Shown here: piece after piece, positions 1 through 7,084 of the stretch
Layout: each line of letters begins with the position of its first letter
Position numbering within the stretch: position 1 is the stretch's first letter
Assembly: GCF_000710345.2 (NCBI RefSeq)
Contig: NZ_JHEL01000015.1
Coordinates: 1,178,001-1,242,000 of the forward strand
DNA length: 64,000 bases
Reading direction: 5' to 3'
Origin: Curtobacterium sp. S6
GTDB lineage: Bacteria; Actinomycetota; Actinomycetes; Actinomycetales; Micrococcaceae
Made by a program: the position numbers and the translations under genes
Notes under the pieces: model-generated
The model's input: the letters and a program-made list of their open reading frames with translations, nothing else
What the model was told of the DNA's origin: nothing
Database searches by the model: none

Positions 1-579
1 ACCGAAACCGGTAACTCGGCTCAGAACGGACCGATCGGTACCCAACCCCCGGGCCCGGCGGGCCGCGGCGAGGGTCTCCCACTCCGCGATGACGATCCCC
101 ACGAGGCGGAACGCCGCGACCGCGGAGAGGACAAAGCGCGCCGGGAGCCTGAAGGTCTGCGCCAGCGAGTCCCCGATCTCCCGGGCGTCCGTGGTCAACA
201 ACAGGAGAACCGAGATCATCGCGAGCGCCCCGCCGCGCAGGGCGATGGCCACGCCGAGGCTCAGAGAATCCGAGGTGATCAGTAACGGGCCGACGTGGAG
301 CAGGGACTGTCCGGTCTTGGCCGCCAGAATCGCCGTGGCCCACCCGCTGAACAGCGCGGCCAGGAAGACCGGCCACAACCGGACGGCGATCTCCCACGGG
401 TTGATTCTGTTGGTCGTCATGACCGTCAAGAGCCCGGCCAGGCCGATGGTCGCCGTGAGCCAATCGGCGCTGAGCAGAAACGCCAGGGTCAGCAACGCGC
501 CCAGAAGGATCTTGACGGCCGGGTTGACCCGGCCCAGGCCCGAATCCGCGGCCGGCGCGCTATTCATCAGGTCGACCAT
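1..579 (-). CDS. ecfT: ECF transporter transmembrane component T (EcfT/YkoC-like), 3' end beyond the window
   Basis: This is the membrane scaffold subunit that couples ATP hydrolysis by the fused ATPase next door to movement of the substrate-binding S component. Reading the minus strand from the ATG at 579 gives 193 open codons that run off the window edge. Several hydrophobic segments are followed by ARRARGLG (residues 173-180), which is the ARG-type coupling motif of EcfT proteins that contacts the ATPase. Its start overlaps the ATPase stop by 13 bases, so the two are translationally coupled. The order S component, ATPase, T component matches ykoE-ykoD-ykoC. The C-terminal part, where a second ARG motif is expected, is missing only because the window ends. 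Confidence 0.88.
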   Translation of the reverse strand, partial: MVDLMNSAPAADSGLGRVNPAVKILLGALLTLAFLLSADWLTATIGLAGLLTVMTTNRINPWEIAVRLWPVFLAALFSGWATAILAAKTGQSLLHVGPLLITSDSLSLGVAIALRGGALAMISVLLLLTTDAREIGDSLAQTFRLPARFVLSAVAAFRLVGIVIAEWETLAAARRARGLGTDRSVLSRVTGFG

Positions 580-2210
580 GCGACGGTCCTTTCCACCGAG
601 TCCTCGCGAGCGGTGCCCGGTCGCGGCTCCGGGGGCGCACCGCTGAGCCGATATTCCCGGCCTCCCAGGGCGGCGACGAAATCGGCATCGTGCGTCACCG
701 AGACCACGGCGACGCCGTCTTGAAGCACCTCGCGCAAGAGGTCCACGAGAGCGGCCCAGGTCCTCGCGTCCTGTCCGAACGTGGGTTCGTCGAGCACCAG
801 AACGCGGGGCCGCGCGGACAACGCCGTGCCGACCGACAGCCGGCGTTTTTCCCCGCCCGAGAGCGTGAACGGGTTGGCCTCGGCCACGTGGTCCAGGCCA
901 AGCCGTTCGAGGAGTTCGGCCGCGGTCTCTTCGGGACTCTTGCGGGTGCCACCGTTGGCCTCGGCTTCCCGAGACGTCAGGGTGGCCCCGAGAAGAAGCT
1001 CGTCGCGGACCGTCGACTTCACGAACTGGTGTTCCGGCTCTTGGAACACCGTGCCGATGCGCGCGATCAGCTGGGTGGAGGACCAGCGGACCGGATCCCA
1101 CGAGGCGCGACGCCGTCTCGGCCTCGGGGCCGTTGCCTGGTCCCTCAGCGCGTCGGAGGCGCAGACCCATCCGTGTGTCGGCTCGGCGAGACCCGCGAGG
1201 GTCAGGGCGAGCGTCGATTTTCCGGCACCGTTCGCCCCCGTGATCGCCAGGTGCTCACCGCGGCGGATCGCCAGATCGATGCCGCTGGCCGCCGCGGGTC
1301 CCGGGCGTCGCGCCGTGACCGGGGCATCCGGTGAGGCCAAGACCTCTCGGCGGCGCGCGCGGACCCACCGCCGGTCGGCGGGACGACGGGATACGGCCAG
1401 TTCGCGCGCCTCCACGAGGGTTTCCCCGGGGGCGCTTGCCTCCCCGGCGGCGGCGCGTGGCGTGTGTCCGGGGACCCACACCCCGGCGTCGATGAGTTCC
1501 CGGCGCGCATCCTTCAAGACCCGCTCGGGAGGCCCGTCGTGGCGTATTCCTCCCCCGGCGGCCAGCACGATGACGCGATCGACGTGGTCCGCCCACACCG
1601 CGACCCGGTGTTCGACCACGATCATCGTGGCCCCGTAGGAGCCCACGGCGTCCAAGACGGCGTCGCGGACCTCGATCACGCCGTCCGGGTCCAGGTTGGC
1701 CGTGGGCTCGTCCAACAGGAGCAGCCCCGGTTCCATCGCGAGGATCCCGGCGAGCCCCAACCGTTGCTTCTGGCCGCCCGAGAGAGCCGACGTGGGGTGC
1801 TCCCAGTCGAGGTCGAGGCCGACGGAAGACAGGGCCTTCCGGCAGCGCGGCACGATGTCCTCGGGGGCTACCCCCAGGTTCTCGGGGCCGAAGGCGAGGT
1901 CGTCGCCGATCCGGGACAGCACGATCGAGGACTCGGGGTCCTGCTGCATGAGCCCCACCCTGCCGCGGGCCTCGCGGGCCGGCCGGCCGTCGATGCTCAG
2001 CGTTCCGCCGGCGGCCTCGCCCTCTTCATCCTCGAGGACCCCGGCCATCGCGTGGAGGAGGGTCGACTTTCCCGCGCCCGACGGGCCCAGCAGCAAGACC
2101 TTCTGGCCTTCGGGGATCTCCAGGTTCACGCCGGAGAACGCGGGGGCTTCACGATCCGCGTGGTGCCACGAGAAATCGCGTGCGTCGACCCGGGCTCCGC
2201 GCCGGCTCAC
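567..2210 (-). CDS. ykoD: ECF transporter ATP-binding protein with two fused ABC domains (YkoD-like)
   Basis: This energises the ECF vitamin transporter at the inner face of the membrane. Two complete ABC ATPase domains lie in one 547-residue chain. The first has Walker A GPSGAGKST (residues 42-50), LSGGQ and LLLDEPT. The second has Walker A GANGAGKST, LSGGEKRR and LVLDEPT. The open frame continues further upstream, but that part lies inside ykoE in another frame. I place the start at the GTG at 2210, which overlaps the ykoE stop as GTGA and leaves a short normal N terminus. The fused arrangement is the one seen in YkoD of the thiamine/HMP transporter YkoEDC, and the upstream TPP riboswitch supports that substrate. 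Confidence 0.9.
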   Translation of the reverse strand: MSRRGARVDARDFSWHHADREAPAFSGVNLEIPEGQKVLLLGPSGAGKSTLLHAMAGVLEDEEGEAAGGTLSIDGRPAREARGRVGLMQQDPESSIVLSRIGDDLAFGPENLGVAPEDIVPRCRKALSSVGLDLDWEHPTSALSGGQKQRLGLAGILAMEPGLLLLDEPTANLDPDGVIEVRDAVLDAVGSYGATMIVVEHRVAVWADHVDRVIVLAAGGGIRHDGPPERVLKDARRELIDAGVWVPGHTPRAAAGEASAPGETLVEARELAVSRRPADRRWVRARRREVLASPDAPVTARRPGPAAASGIDLAIRRGEHLAITGANGAGKSTLALTLAGLAEPTHGWVCASDALRDQATAPRPRRRRASWDPVRWSSTQLIARIGTVFQEPEHQFVKSTVRDELLLGATLTSREAEANGGTRKSPEETAAELLERLGLDHVAEANPFTLSGGEKRRLSVGTALSARPRVLVLDEPTFGQDARTWAALVDLLREVLQDGVAVVSVTHDADFVAALGGREYRLSGAPPEPRPGTAREDSVERTVAWST

Positions 2211-2836
2211 GCCCGCGCCCGTCGCGACCGGGCGTCGCGGCCCGCCGCGACCGAGGACAGAACACCCGTGGAGACCAGCGCCCGCGTCAGCACCCAGGCC
2301 AGGAATCCGGCGATGACCAGGCCCGAGATCACCGCAAAGATCACGTACATGATCTTGTACTGCGTCTGCCAGAAGGCGTAATACATGGCGATTTCGCTGA
2401 TCGACATGAACAGGCCCGACACCGCGCCCGACGCGAGCGCGACCGGCCAGCCGAAGCGCCGGTAACGGAGGGCGGCAAAGACGACCTCGGCGCCCAAGCC
2501 CTGAACCAGGCCGGAGATCAAGACGGCAAAGCTGTAGTGGGTCCCGAGCAGGGCTTCGACGAGGGCCCCGACGAGCTCGCAGTAGAGCGCGGCCCCGGGT
2601 TTGCGGATGACCAAGCCACCCAGGACACCGGCGATCAGCCACCCGCCGCCGATCAGGCCGGACAGGGGCGGGAAGCCGGCCGTGGCCGTTCCCACGACCG
2701 GTGAGACGGCGTTGGACCAGATCCAGAAGATCACGCCGCAGACCACGGCCAAGACCGAGGCAATGACGATATCGATGACCCGCCACGCGGCTCGGGGCGC
2801 GGCCTTGGATGGGACGGTGTTCGGTGATGCGTTCAC
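2207..2836 (-). CDS. ykoE: ECF transporter S component for thiamine or its HMP precursor (YkoE family)
   Basis: This is the membrane substrate-binding subunit of the ECF transporter. The 209-residue product has about six hydrophobic helices, including a VVCGVIFWIWSNAV segment near the N terminus and a LSGLIGGGWLIAGVLGG segment. That agrees with YkoE-type S components, which are usually about 200 residues. The start is the GTG at 2836, seven bases after AGGAGG (2844-2849). It is the first gene of the operon and lies directly behind a TPP riboswitch, which identifies the ligand as thiamine or hydroxymethylpyrimidine. The substrate is inferred from the riboswitch and the YkoEDC gene order; the exact ligand cannot be read from the sequence. 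Confidence 0.88.
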   Translation of the reverse strand: MNASPNTVPSKAAPRAAWRVIDIVIASVLAVVCGVIFWIWSNAVSPVVGTATAGFPPLSGLIGGGWLIAGVLGGLVIRKPGAALYCELVGALVEALLGTHYSFAVLISGLVQGLGAEVVFAALRYRRFGWPVALASGAVSGLFMSISEIAMYYAFWQTQYKIMYVIFAVISGLVIAGFLAWVLTRALVSTGVLSSVAAGRDARSRRARA

Positions 2837-2843
2837 GATGTAT

Positions 2844-2867
2844 CCTCCTGGGTTGGTCGTCAGGAGG
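2844..2867 (-). promoter_or_regulatory. Anti-SD/SD hairpin, expression platform of the TPP riboswitch
   Basis: On the minus strand CCTCCT (2867-2862) is followed 12 bases later by AGGAGG (2849-2844), the ribosome binding site of ykoE. The two are exact complements, so the leader can fold with the SD hidden. This fits riboswitch control at translation initiation. A second small hairpin (TACCCGG / CCGGGTA, about 2875-2893) lies between it and the aptamer. Confidence 0.7.
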
Positions 2868-2905
2868 GGAGGCCATACCCGGTGGTTCCGGGTACACCCG
2901 AGATC

Positions 2906-2985
2906 TCGACTCCCTACGCCGGTATGAACCGGATCAGGTCGAGGGTCTGCTTTCGCACTCTCAGCCTCCTACGAGGCTCCCCTGT
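2906..2985 (-). promoter_or_regulatory. TPP (thi-box) riboswitch aptamer
   Basis: The minus strand carries the THI-box core in order: GGCTGAGAG, an ACCCT segment, then GACCTGATCCGG followed by ATACCGGCGTAGGGAG. These are the conserved J-region and pyrophosphate/pyrimidine-sensor elements of the TPP aptamer. It precedes ykoE by about 70 bases, as expected for repression of thiamine uptake when TPP is plentiful. Confidence 0.95.
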
Positions 2986-3132
2986 CGTGTGGTGAACTCG
3001 GACCATCCTAACCGATTGTTTCTTCCGGCAGAATCGCCGTCCACTGTGGGACAAAGCGGAACCCGTGCGATTAGGCTAGAGAGAGCTGAACGTGACCGGC
3101 CGAACCACAGGCCGAAGACAGAGGAGAAATGC

Positions 3133-3405
3133 ATGAGCAATCCCGTGATCAAGATCGGTTCCACCGTTGCATCGCTGGGCGGTGTCTTCGCCGCCAACAA
3201 GATCATGACCCTTGGCTGGAAGAAGGTCACCGGCAACGAACCGCCCGCCAACAACCCGGACCCGGAGGAGAGCCTTCGTGACGTCATCATCTGGACCGCG
3301 ATCAGCGGCGTCGTTGCCACGCTGATCAAGGTCGGGGTCACCCGGCTCGCGGCCAAGATGGAGAAAAAGGAAGAGGTCGAGACCGGCGGCCAGGCAGAGG
3401 TCTAA
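3133..3405 (+). CDS. DUF4235-type small membrane protein
   Basis: This is a 90-residue protein with a hydrophobic segment near the N terminus (IGSTVASLGGVFAANKIM), a central WKKVTGN element, a second membrane segment (DVIIWTAISGVVATLIKVG) and a charged Lys/Glu tail. The layout matches the DUF4235 family, which is common in actinobacteria and has no known function. GAGGAG lies seven bases before the ATG at 3133. It stands alone, facing away from the thiamine operon and towards the antiporter operon, with a strong hairpin terminator after it. The family call rests on my recognition of the pattern. Confidence 0.75.
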   Translation: MSNPVIKIGSTVASLGGVFAANKIMTLGWKKVTGNEPPANNPDPEESLRDVIIWTAISGVVATLIKVGVTRLAAKMEKKEEVETGGQAEV

Positions 3406-3429
3406 GCCGAGGCATCTCGTTCAAACGGC

Positions 3430-3460
3430 GACGGGCGCGTGATGAGATCACGCGCCCGTC
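3430..3460. terminator. Bidirectional hairpin terminator
   Basis: A 13-14 bp stem (GACGGGCGCGTGAT paired with its complement) with a four-base loop sits between the convergent DUF4235 gene and mnhG. A T-rich stretch (GTCGTCTTTA) follows on the plus strand. Confidence 0.85.
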
Positions 3461-3467
3461 GTCGTCT

Positions 3468-3953
3468 TTAACCCTCGGACCGCGCCGGTCCGTCGGATGA
3501 CTGCGAGCCGGTGCCCTGCCCCTCCTGGTCCAGGCCCGCGTCGGTCGGGCCGACGTCCCGGGGAGCATCCGCGGCCCCTTCCGGGGCTTCTTCCTGCTCT
3601 TCCTCGCGTTCCATCTTCTCGACGAGGTCGGCCAGCTCGTTGACGGTCAGCGAGGACGCGGCAAAGTGCCGGTTTCGGAATCCGGAGCGGCCGACCATGT
3701 GCGAGGACACCGGTGTGGCCAGCATCTGCAGGGTCCAGGCCAGGATCAACGCCGGCACGAGATTCCAGGTCCGCGACGCAAGAGCCAAACCGAGCAGCAA
3801 CAGAAAGAGCCCGAAGACCTGAGGCTTGGCGCCGGGGTGCAATCGGGAGAGAACGTCCGGGAACCTGATGATGCCCACGGCGGCCCCCAAGGACATGAGG
3901 CACCCCACGATCAGGCACGCCCCGGTCACGACGTCCAGGATGGTATCCAGCAT
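3468..3953 (-). CDS. mnhG: Mrp/Mnh monovalent cation/H+ antiporter subunit G
   Basis: This is the last gene of the Mrp operon and encodes a small membrane subunit of the complex. Three hydrophobic helices fill residues 1-90, with the family sequence RFPDVLSRLHPGAKPQ, a hallmark of MnhG/PhaG/MrpG. The 161-residue product is longer than usual because of an acidic cytoplasmic tail (about residues 110-161, Glu-rich with EREEEQEEAPEG). The start ATG at 3953 directly follows the mnhF stop at 3954, so coupling is likely. The acidic tail matches similar charged extensions on the F and C subunits here. Confidence 0.92.
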   Translation of the reverse strand: MLDTILDVVTGACLIVGCLMSLGAAVGIIRFPDVLSRLHPGAKPQVFGLFLLLLGLALASRTWNLVPALILAWTLQMLATPVSSHMVGRSGFRNRHFAASSLTVNELADLVEKMEREEEQEEAPEGAADAPRDVGPTDAGLDQEGQGTGSQSSDGPARSEG

Positions 3954-4304
3954 CTAGCCTCCACCTCCCGAGGCGCGGCCGTTGCCGCCTGGCCCACGCG
4001 AAGCGGGCGTGGTGCTGGCGGCCGACGAACCGCGGGCGTCGTCCTTCTCGCGTTGATTATTGGCGAATCGTGCGACGGTCACCGAGCCCAGGAATCCCAC
4101 CAGGGAGATCACGATGAGCAGGGTGACGTTTTCGTAGCTGTCGCGATAGACCATGTCCAGGACCAGGCCGGCCCCGACGATCGCCAGGAGGACGTCGGAA
4201 GCAATCACCCGGTCCAGTAGCGACGGCCCCCGCGCGAGCCGGTAGATGGTGCCGATGGCCGCCAGCACCAGGATGATGCCGCAGATCGCGATCACGATGA
4301 TCAT
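3954..4304 (-). CDS. mnhF: Mrp/Mnh cation/H+ antiporter subunit F
   Basis: This small membrane subunit is required for assembly and ion transport of the Mrp complex. The 116-residue product has three helices, with RLARGPSLLDRVIASDV between the first and second, which is the characteristic MnhF signature. The tail after about residue 85 is hydrophilic and Gly/Ser-rich and ends in GGGG. The start overlaps the mnhE stop by four bases (ATGA, 4301-4304), and the gene abuts mnhG. It is part of an uninterrupted A-to-G operon. Confidence 0.93.
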   Translation of the reverse strand: MIIVIAICGIILVLAAIGTIYRLARGPSLLDRVIASDVLLAIVGAGLVLDMVYRDSYENVTLLIVISLVGFLGSVTVARFANNQREKDDARGSSAASTTPASRGPGGNGRASGGGG

Positions 4305-4885
4305 CGTTCCACCTCGCTCAATCGACCGGCCTTGAGCGCCTGATGGCTCTCCTTGGTTCCCATCACGCGGATCACATAGGCCTCAATCATTCGAACGCTC
4401 CGTTGGAAACGGCGCACGTCCTCGTCGGACTCGATATTGATCACGTGGAAATAGATCGCGGCGTTGCGTCGGTCCACCTCGACCACGAGGGACCCGGGGA
4501 TCAGCGACACGATGTGTCCGACGACCGTGATGAGGAGGTCGCTCTTGATGTCCAGCCGGACCGAAACCACCGCGGACTGCGGCGCCCCCTGGGGCCGCAC
4601 CGCGAACCAGAGGATCTCGAAGCTCGCGACGCCGATCCACCAGATGAACTTGGCCGCCAGAACCGCCGCCCAGAAGGGATTGAACCGTCCCGATAACTGG
4701 ACGGGAGGCAGATAGAACACCCTCACCAGAACGAAGGCCAGGATCAGCCCGAACAGCAGGTTTCCGATGGAAAAGTCGCGCCACATGGCGCCCCAGACCA
4801 ACACGAGCCAGATCAGCAGAGGCAGCTCCGTGCGGAGGGTGTTCTTGGGTCGAATGCGTGGGGCCCTATGCGCCGAGGGGCTCAT
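4301..4885 (-). CDS. mnhE: Mrp/Mnh cation/H+ antiporter subunit E
   Basis: This membrane subunit of the Mrp complex has 194 residues. Two or three helices near the N terminus (LPLLIWLVLVWGAMW and GNLLFGLILAFVLVRVFYL) are followed by the cytoplasmic domain with VVSVRLDIKSDLLITVVGH and IPGSLVVEVD, typical of MnhE. The ATG at 4885 lies one base beyond the mnhD stop (4887-4889), so the genes are almost fused. The length is slightly above the usual 160-170 residues because of a basic N-terminal extension. Confidence 0.92.
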   Translation of the reverse strand: MSPSAHRAPRIRPKNTLRTELPLLIWLVLVWGAMWRDFSIGNLLFGLILAFVLVRVFYLPPVQLSGRFNPFWAAVLAAKFIWWIGVASFEILWFAVRPQGAPQSAVVSVRLDIKSDLLITVVGHIVSLIPGSLVVEVDRRNAAIYFHVINIESDEDVRRFQRSVRMIEAYVIRVMGTKESHQALKAGRLSEVER

Positions 4886-4886
4886 G

Positions 4887-6512
4887 TCAGTGGCCTCCTT
4901 CCGCGGCTGCCGCGCGGTCGTGACCGAGGACCGCCTCGATATACGTCTGCGGGTTGCTCAGGTTGTTCGCGGCCTGATCCGACAGGTCGAACAGCGGTCC
5001 GGCGAGCAGCGTGATCGCCACGCCCACGGCGACCAGGCCGATCGTCGACCCGATCATCGGCCGCGGAAGCAGAGTGACGTCGCGTCCCTTGTAGCGACGG
5101 GACTCGACGCTCAGCTCCCCGGAGGTCCGGACGCCGTAGTTACCGTCCTGGTCTTTGGCCAGCAGGATCGGGTCGGGGAACTCGGCGTCTTCCGGCTTGC
5201 GCCAGAAGACGCGGTTCCAGATTCGGGCCAGGGTCAGCAGGGTCAGCAGCGAGACGAAGACCCCTACCCCGGCCAACGCGTACCCCTGCCACGTGCCCGC
5301 GCGCACGCTCGCGTCGATGAGTCCGACCTTGCCGAGGAATCCGGAGAACGGCGGGATGCCGCCCAGGTTCATGGCGGGGATGAAGTACAGGATGCCCAGG
5401 ATCGGCGCGATCTTGGCCAGTCCCGCGAGCCTGTCCGTGTTGGCGGAACCGCCACGGCGCTCGATCAGGCCCACGACCATGAACAGGCTCGTCTGAATCA
5501 CGATGTGGTGGGCGACGTAGAACACGACGGCCATCAGGCCCTCGGGGGTCGACAGGGAAATCCCCCAGATCATGTAGCCGATGTGGCTGATCAGGATGAA
5601 GGACAGGGTTCTCTTGATATCGCTCTGGGTCAGCGCGCCCAGGATCCCGACGATCAGGGTCGCGGCGGCCACGAAGGCCAAGAGGTTGTCCACGGTGCCC
5701 CCGGGGAACAAGAGGGTCTCGGTGCGGATGATCGCGTAGACGCCCACCTTGGTCAGCAATCCGGCGAACACCGCGGTCACCGGGGCAGGGGCCGTCGGGT
5801 AGGAGTCGGGCAGCCAGAGCGAGAGTGGGAAGACCGCGGCCTTGATGCCGAAGGCCACCAAGAGCATCAGGTGAAGCTGTAGCTGGGTTCCCACGGGAAG
5901 GTCGGGCGCCTTGGCGGCGATATCCGCCATGTTCACGGTCCCCAGGGCGGCGTAGATCATGCCGATCGAGATCAGGAACAGCATCGATGAGATCACCGAG
6001 ACCACGGTGTAGGTGACACCCGCCCGAATCCTCGGGGCGGTCCCCGACATGGTCAGGAGCACGTAGCTGGCCGTCAGCAGGATCTCGAAACCGACGTAGA
6101 GGTTGAAGAGGTCGCCGGCCAGGAACGCGTTGGACACGCCCGCCAGAAGCACCAAGAACGTGGGGTAGAAAACGGAGATCGGCGCGTCGCCGTCGCCGTC
6201 GGCCAGGCCCTGCCCGGTCGCGTAGATGAGCACCGCGAAGGACACCACGGTGGAGACCACGAGCATCAGCGACGAAAGCTGGTCGACCACCATCACGATG
6301 CCGAAGGGCGCGGCCCAGCCGCCCAGCGTCACGGCCTGGGGGCCGGTCCCCCAGGTCGAGATCAGCAGGGTAATCTCGAGCGCCAAGATCACGATCATCG
6401 CGATGATCGAGAGCAGGCGCTGAGCATTCGGGAATTTGTACAGCGTAAAGTTCAGGCCCGCCGCGAGGAGGGGAAGAACGACGGCGGCCGGGGCCAATTC
6501 AACGACGTTCAT
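4887..6512 (-). CDS. mnhD: Mrp/Mnh cation/H+ antiporter subunit D (NuoN/NuoM-like)
   Basis: This is one of the two large proton/sodium-translocating membrane subunits, related to the NuoL/M/N antiporter-like subunits of complex I. The 541-residue product has about 14 helices and carries the proton_antipo_M sequence around GIKAAVFPLSLWLPDSYPTAP, with its conserved channel lysine. A GTG start at 6521 is possible. I prefer the ATG at 6512 because it overlaps the mnhC stop as ATGA and has GGGGGGAG at a normal distance upstream. It sits between mnhC and mnhE. Confidence 0.93.
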   Translation of the reverse strand: MNVVELAPAAVVLPLLAAGLNFTLYKFPNAQRLLSIIAMIVILALEITLLISTWGTGPQAVTLGGWAAPFGIVMVVDQLSSLMLVVSTVVSFAVLIYATGQGLADGDGDAPISVFYPTFLVLLAGVSNAFLAGDLFNLYVGFEILLTASYVLLTMSGTAPRIRAGVTYTVVSVISSMLFLISIGMIYAALGTVNMADIAAKAPDLPVGTQLQLHLMLLVAFGIKAAVFPLSLWLPDSYPTAPAPVTAVFAGLLTKVGVYAIIRTETLLFPGGTVDNLLAFVAAATLIVGILGALTQSDIKRTLSFILISHIGYMIWGISLSTPEGLMAVVFYVAHHIVIQTSLFMVVGLIERRGGSANTDRLAGLAKIAPILGILYFIPAMNLGGIPPFSGFLGKVGLIDASVRAGTWQGYALAGVGVFVSLLTLLTLARIWNRVFWRKPEDAEFPDPILLAKDQDGNYGVRTSGELSVESRRYKGRDVTLLPRPMIGSTIGLVAVGVAITLLAGPLFDLSDQAANNLSNPQTYIEAVLGHDRAAAAEGGH

Positions 6513-7084
6513 GGACGCCACTCCCCCCGGTCATGGTCGCCGCGGCCGAGATGCGAGTGGTGCTCGCTCGCGAGGCCGGGCGACTCGTCGGCGGCAACGC
6601 CGCGTGCGCTCTCGCGTCGCGACTGCTCCCTTTGTTTCCGCTGGCGATAAGCTTCCTCTCGTTGTTCCTCGGATCCCTCGAACTCGGACGGCTCGATCGG
6701 TGCGGCGTCGTCATCCTCCGGATCGTAATCCGGCTGCGCGGCCACGCGGCGGTCCTCGGCGTCGTCCATGATGTCGTCACGGCGTGAGAGCACCCAGCTG
6801 CGGTAGATCATGCCCAGCATCAGGGCGGTCACCGAGAACGAGATCACGATCGCCGTCAGGACGAGGGCCTGCGGTAGCGGATCGAAGTACTCGTCGGCCT
6901 CGCGGCTGAGATCGAAGAACGCCGGGATCCCCTTCAGACCACCGGTGTGAAGGATCAGGATGTTGGTGGCGTTCGTGATGAGCATGAGGCCCAGGAGGAC
7001 CTTGGTCAGCGACTTCTCCAGCACGAGGTAAACCCCCACCGCGTAGAGAACGCCCATCACCAGGAGCAATGACGCATCGATCAT
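6509..7084 (-). CDS. mnhC: Mrp/Mnh cation/H+ antiporter subunit C (NuoK-like) with a long charged C-terminal tail
   Basis: This NuoK-like subunit has three helices in residues 1-105 (LLVMGVLYAVGVYLVLEKS, KVLLGLMLITNATNILILH and LVLTAIVISFSVTALMLGM). The core has the normal length of about 110 residues. It is followed by about 85 hydrophilic residues rich in Asp, Glu, Arg and Gln, which ordinary MnhC proteins lack. The ATG at 7084 overlaps the mnhA stop (ATGA), and the gene overlaps mnhD by four bases. The tail may be a regulatory or scaffolding extension; its role is unknown. Confidence 0.9.
   Translation of the reverse strand: MIDASLLLVMGVLYAVGVYLVLEKSLTKVLLGLMLITNATNILILHTGGLKGIPAFFDLSREADEYFDPLPQALVLTAIVISFSVTALMLGMIYRSWVLSRRDDIMDDAEDRRVAAQPDYDPEDDDAAPIEPSEFEGSEEQREEAYRQRKQREQSRRESARGVAADESPGLASEHHSHLGRGDHDRGEWRP

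Noticed and set aside
2211-2897. The N-terminal extension of the fused ECF ATPase reading frame up to 2897
   Set aside because: It lies inside ykoE and its leader in another frame, is rich in Arg/Pro/Gly as in a shadow frame, and the GTG at 2210 with its four-base overlap is a better start.
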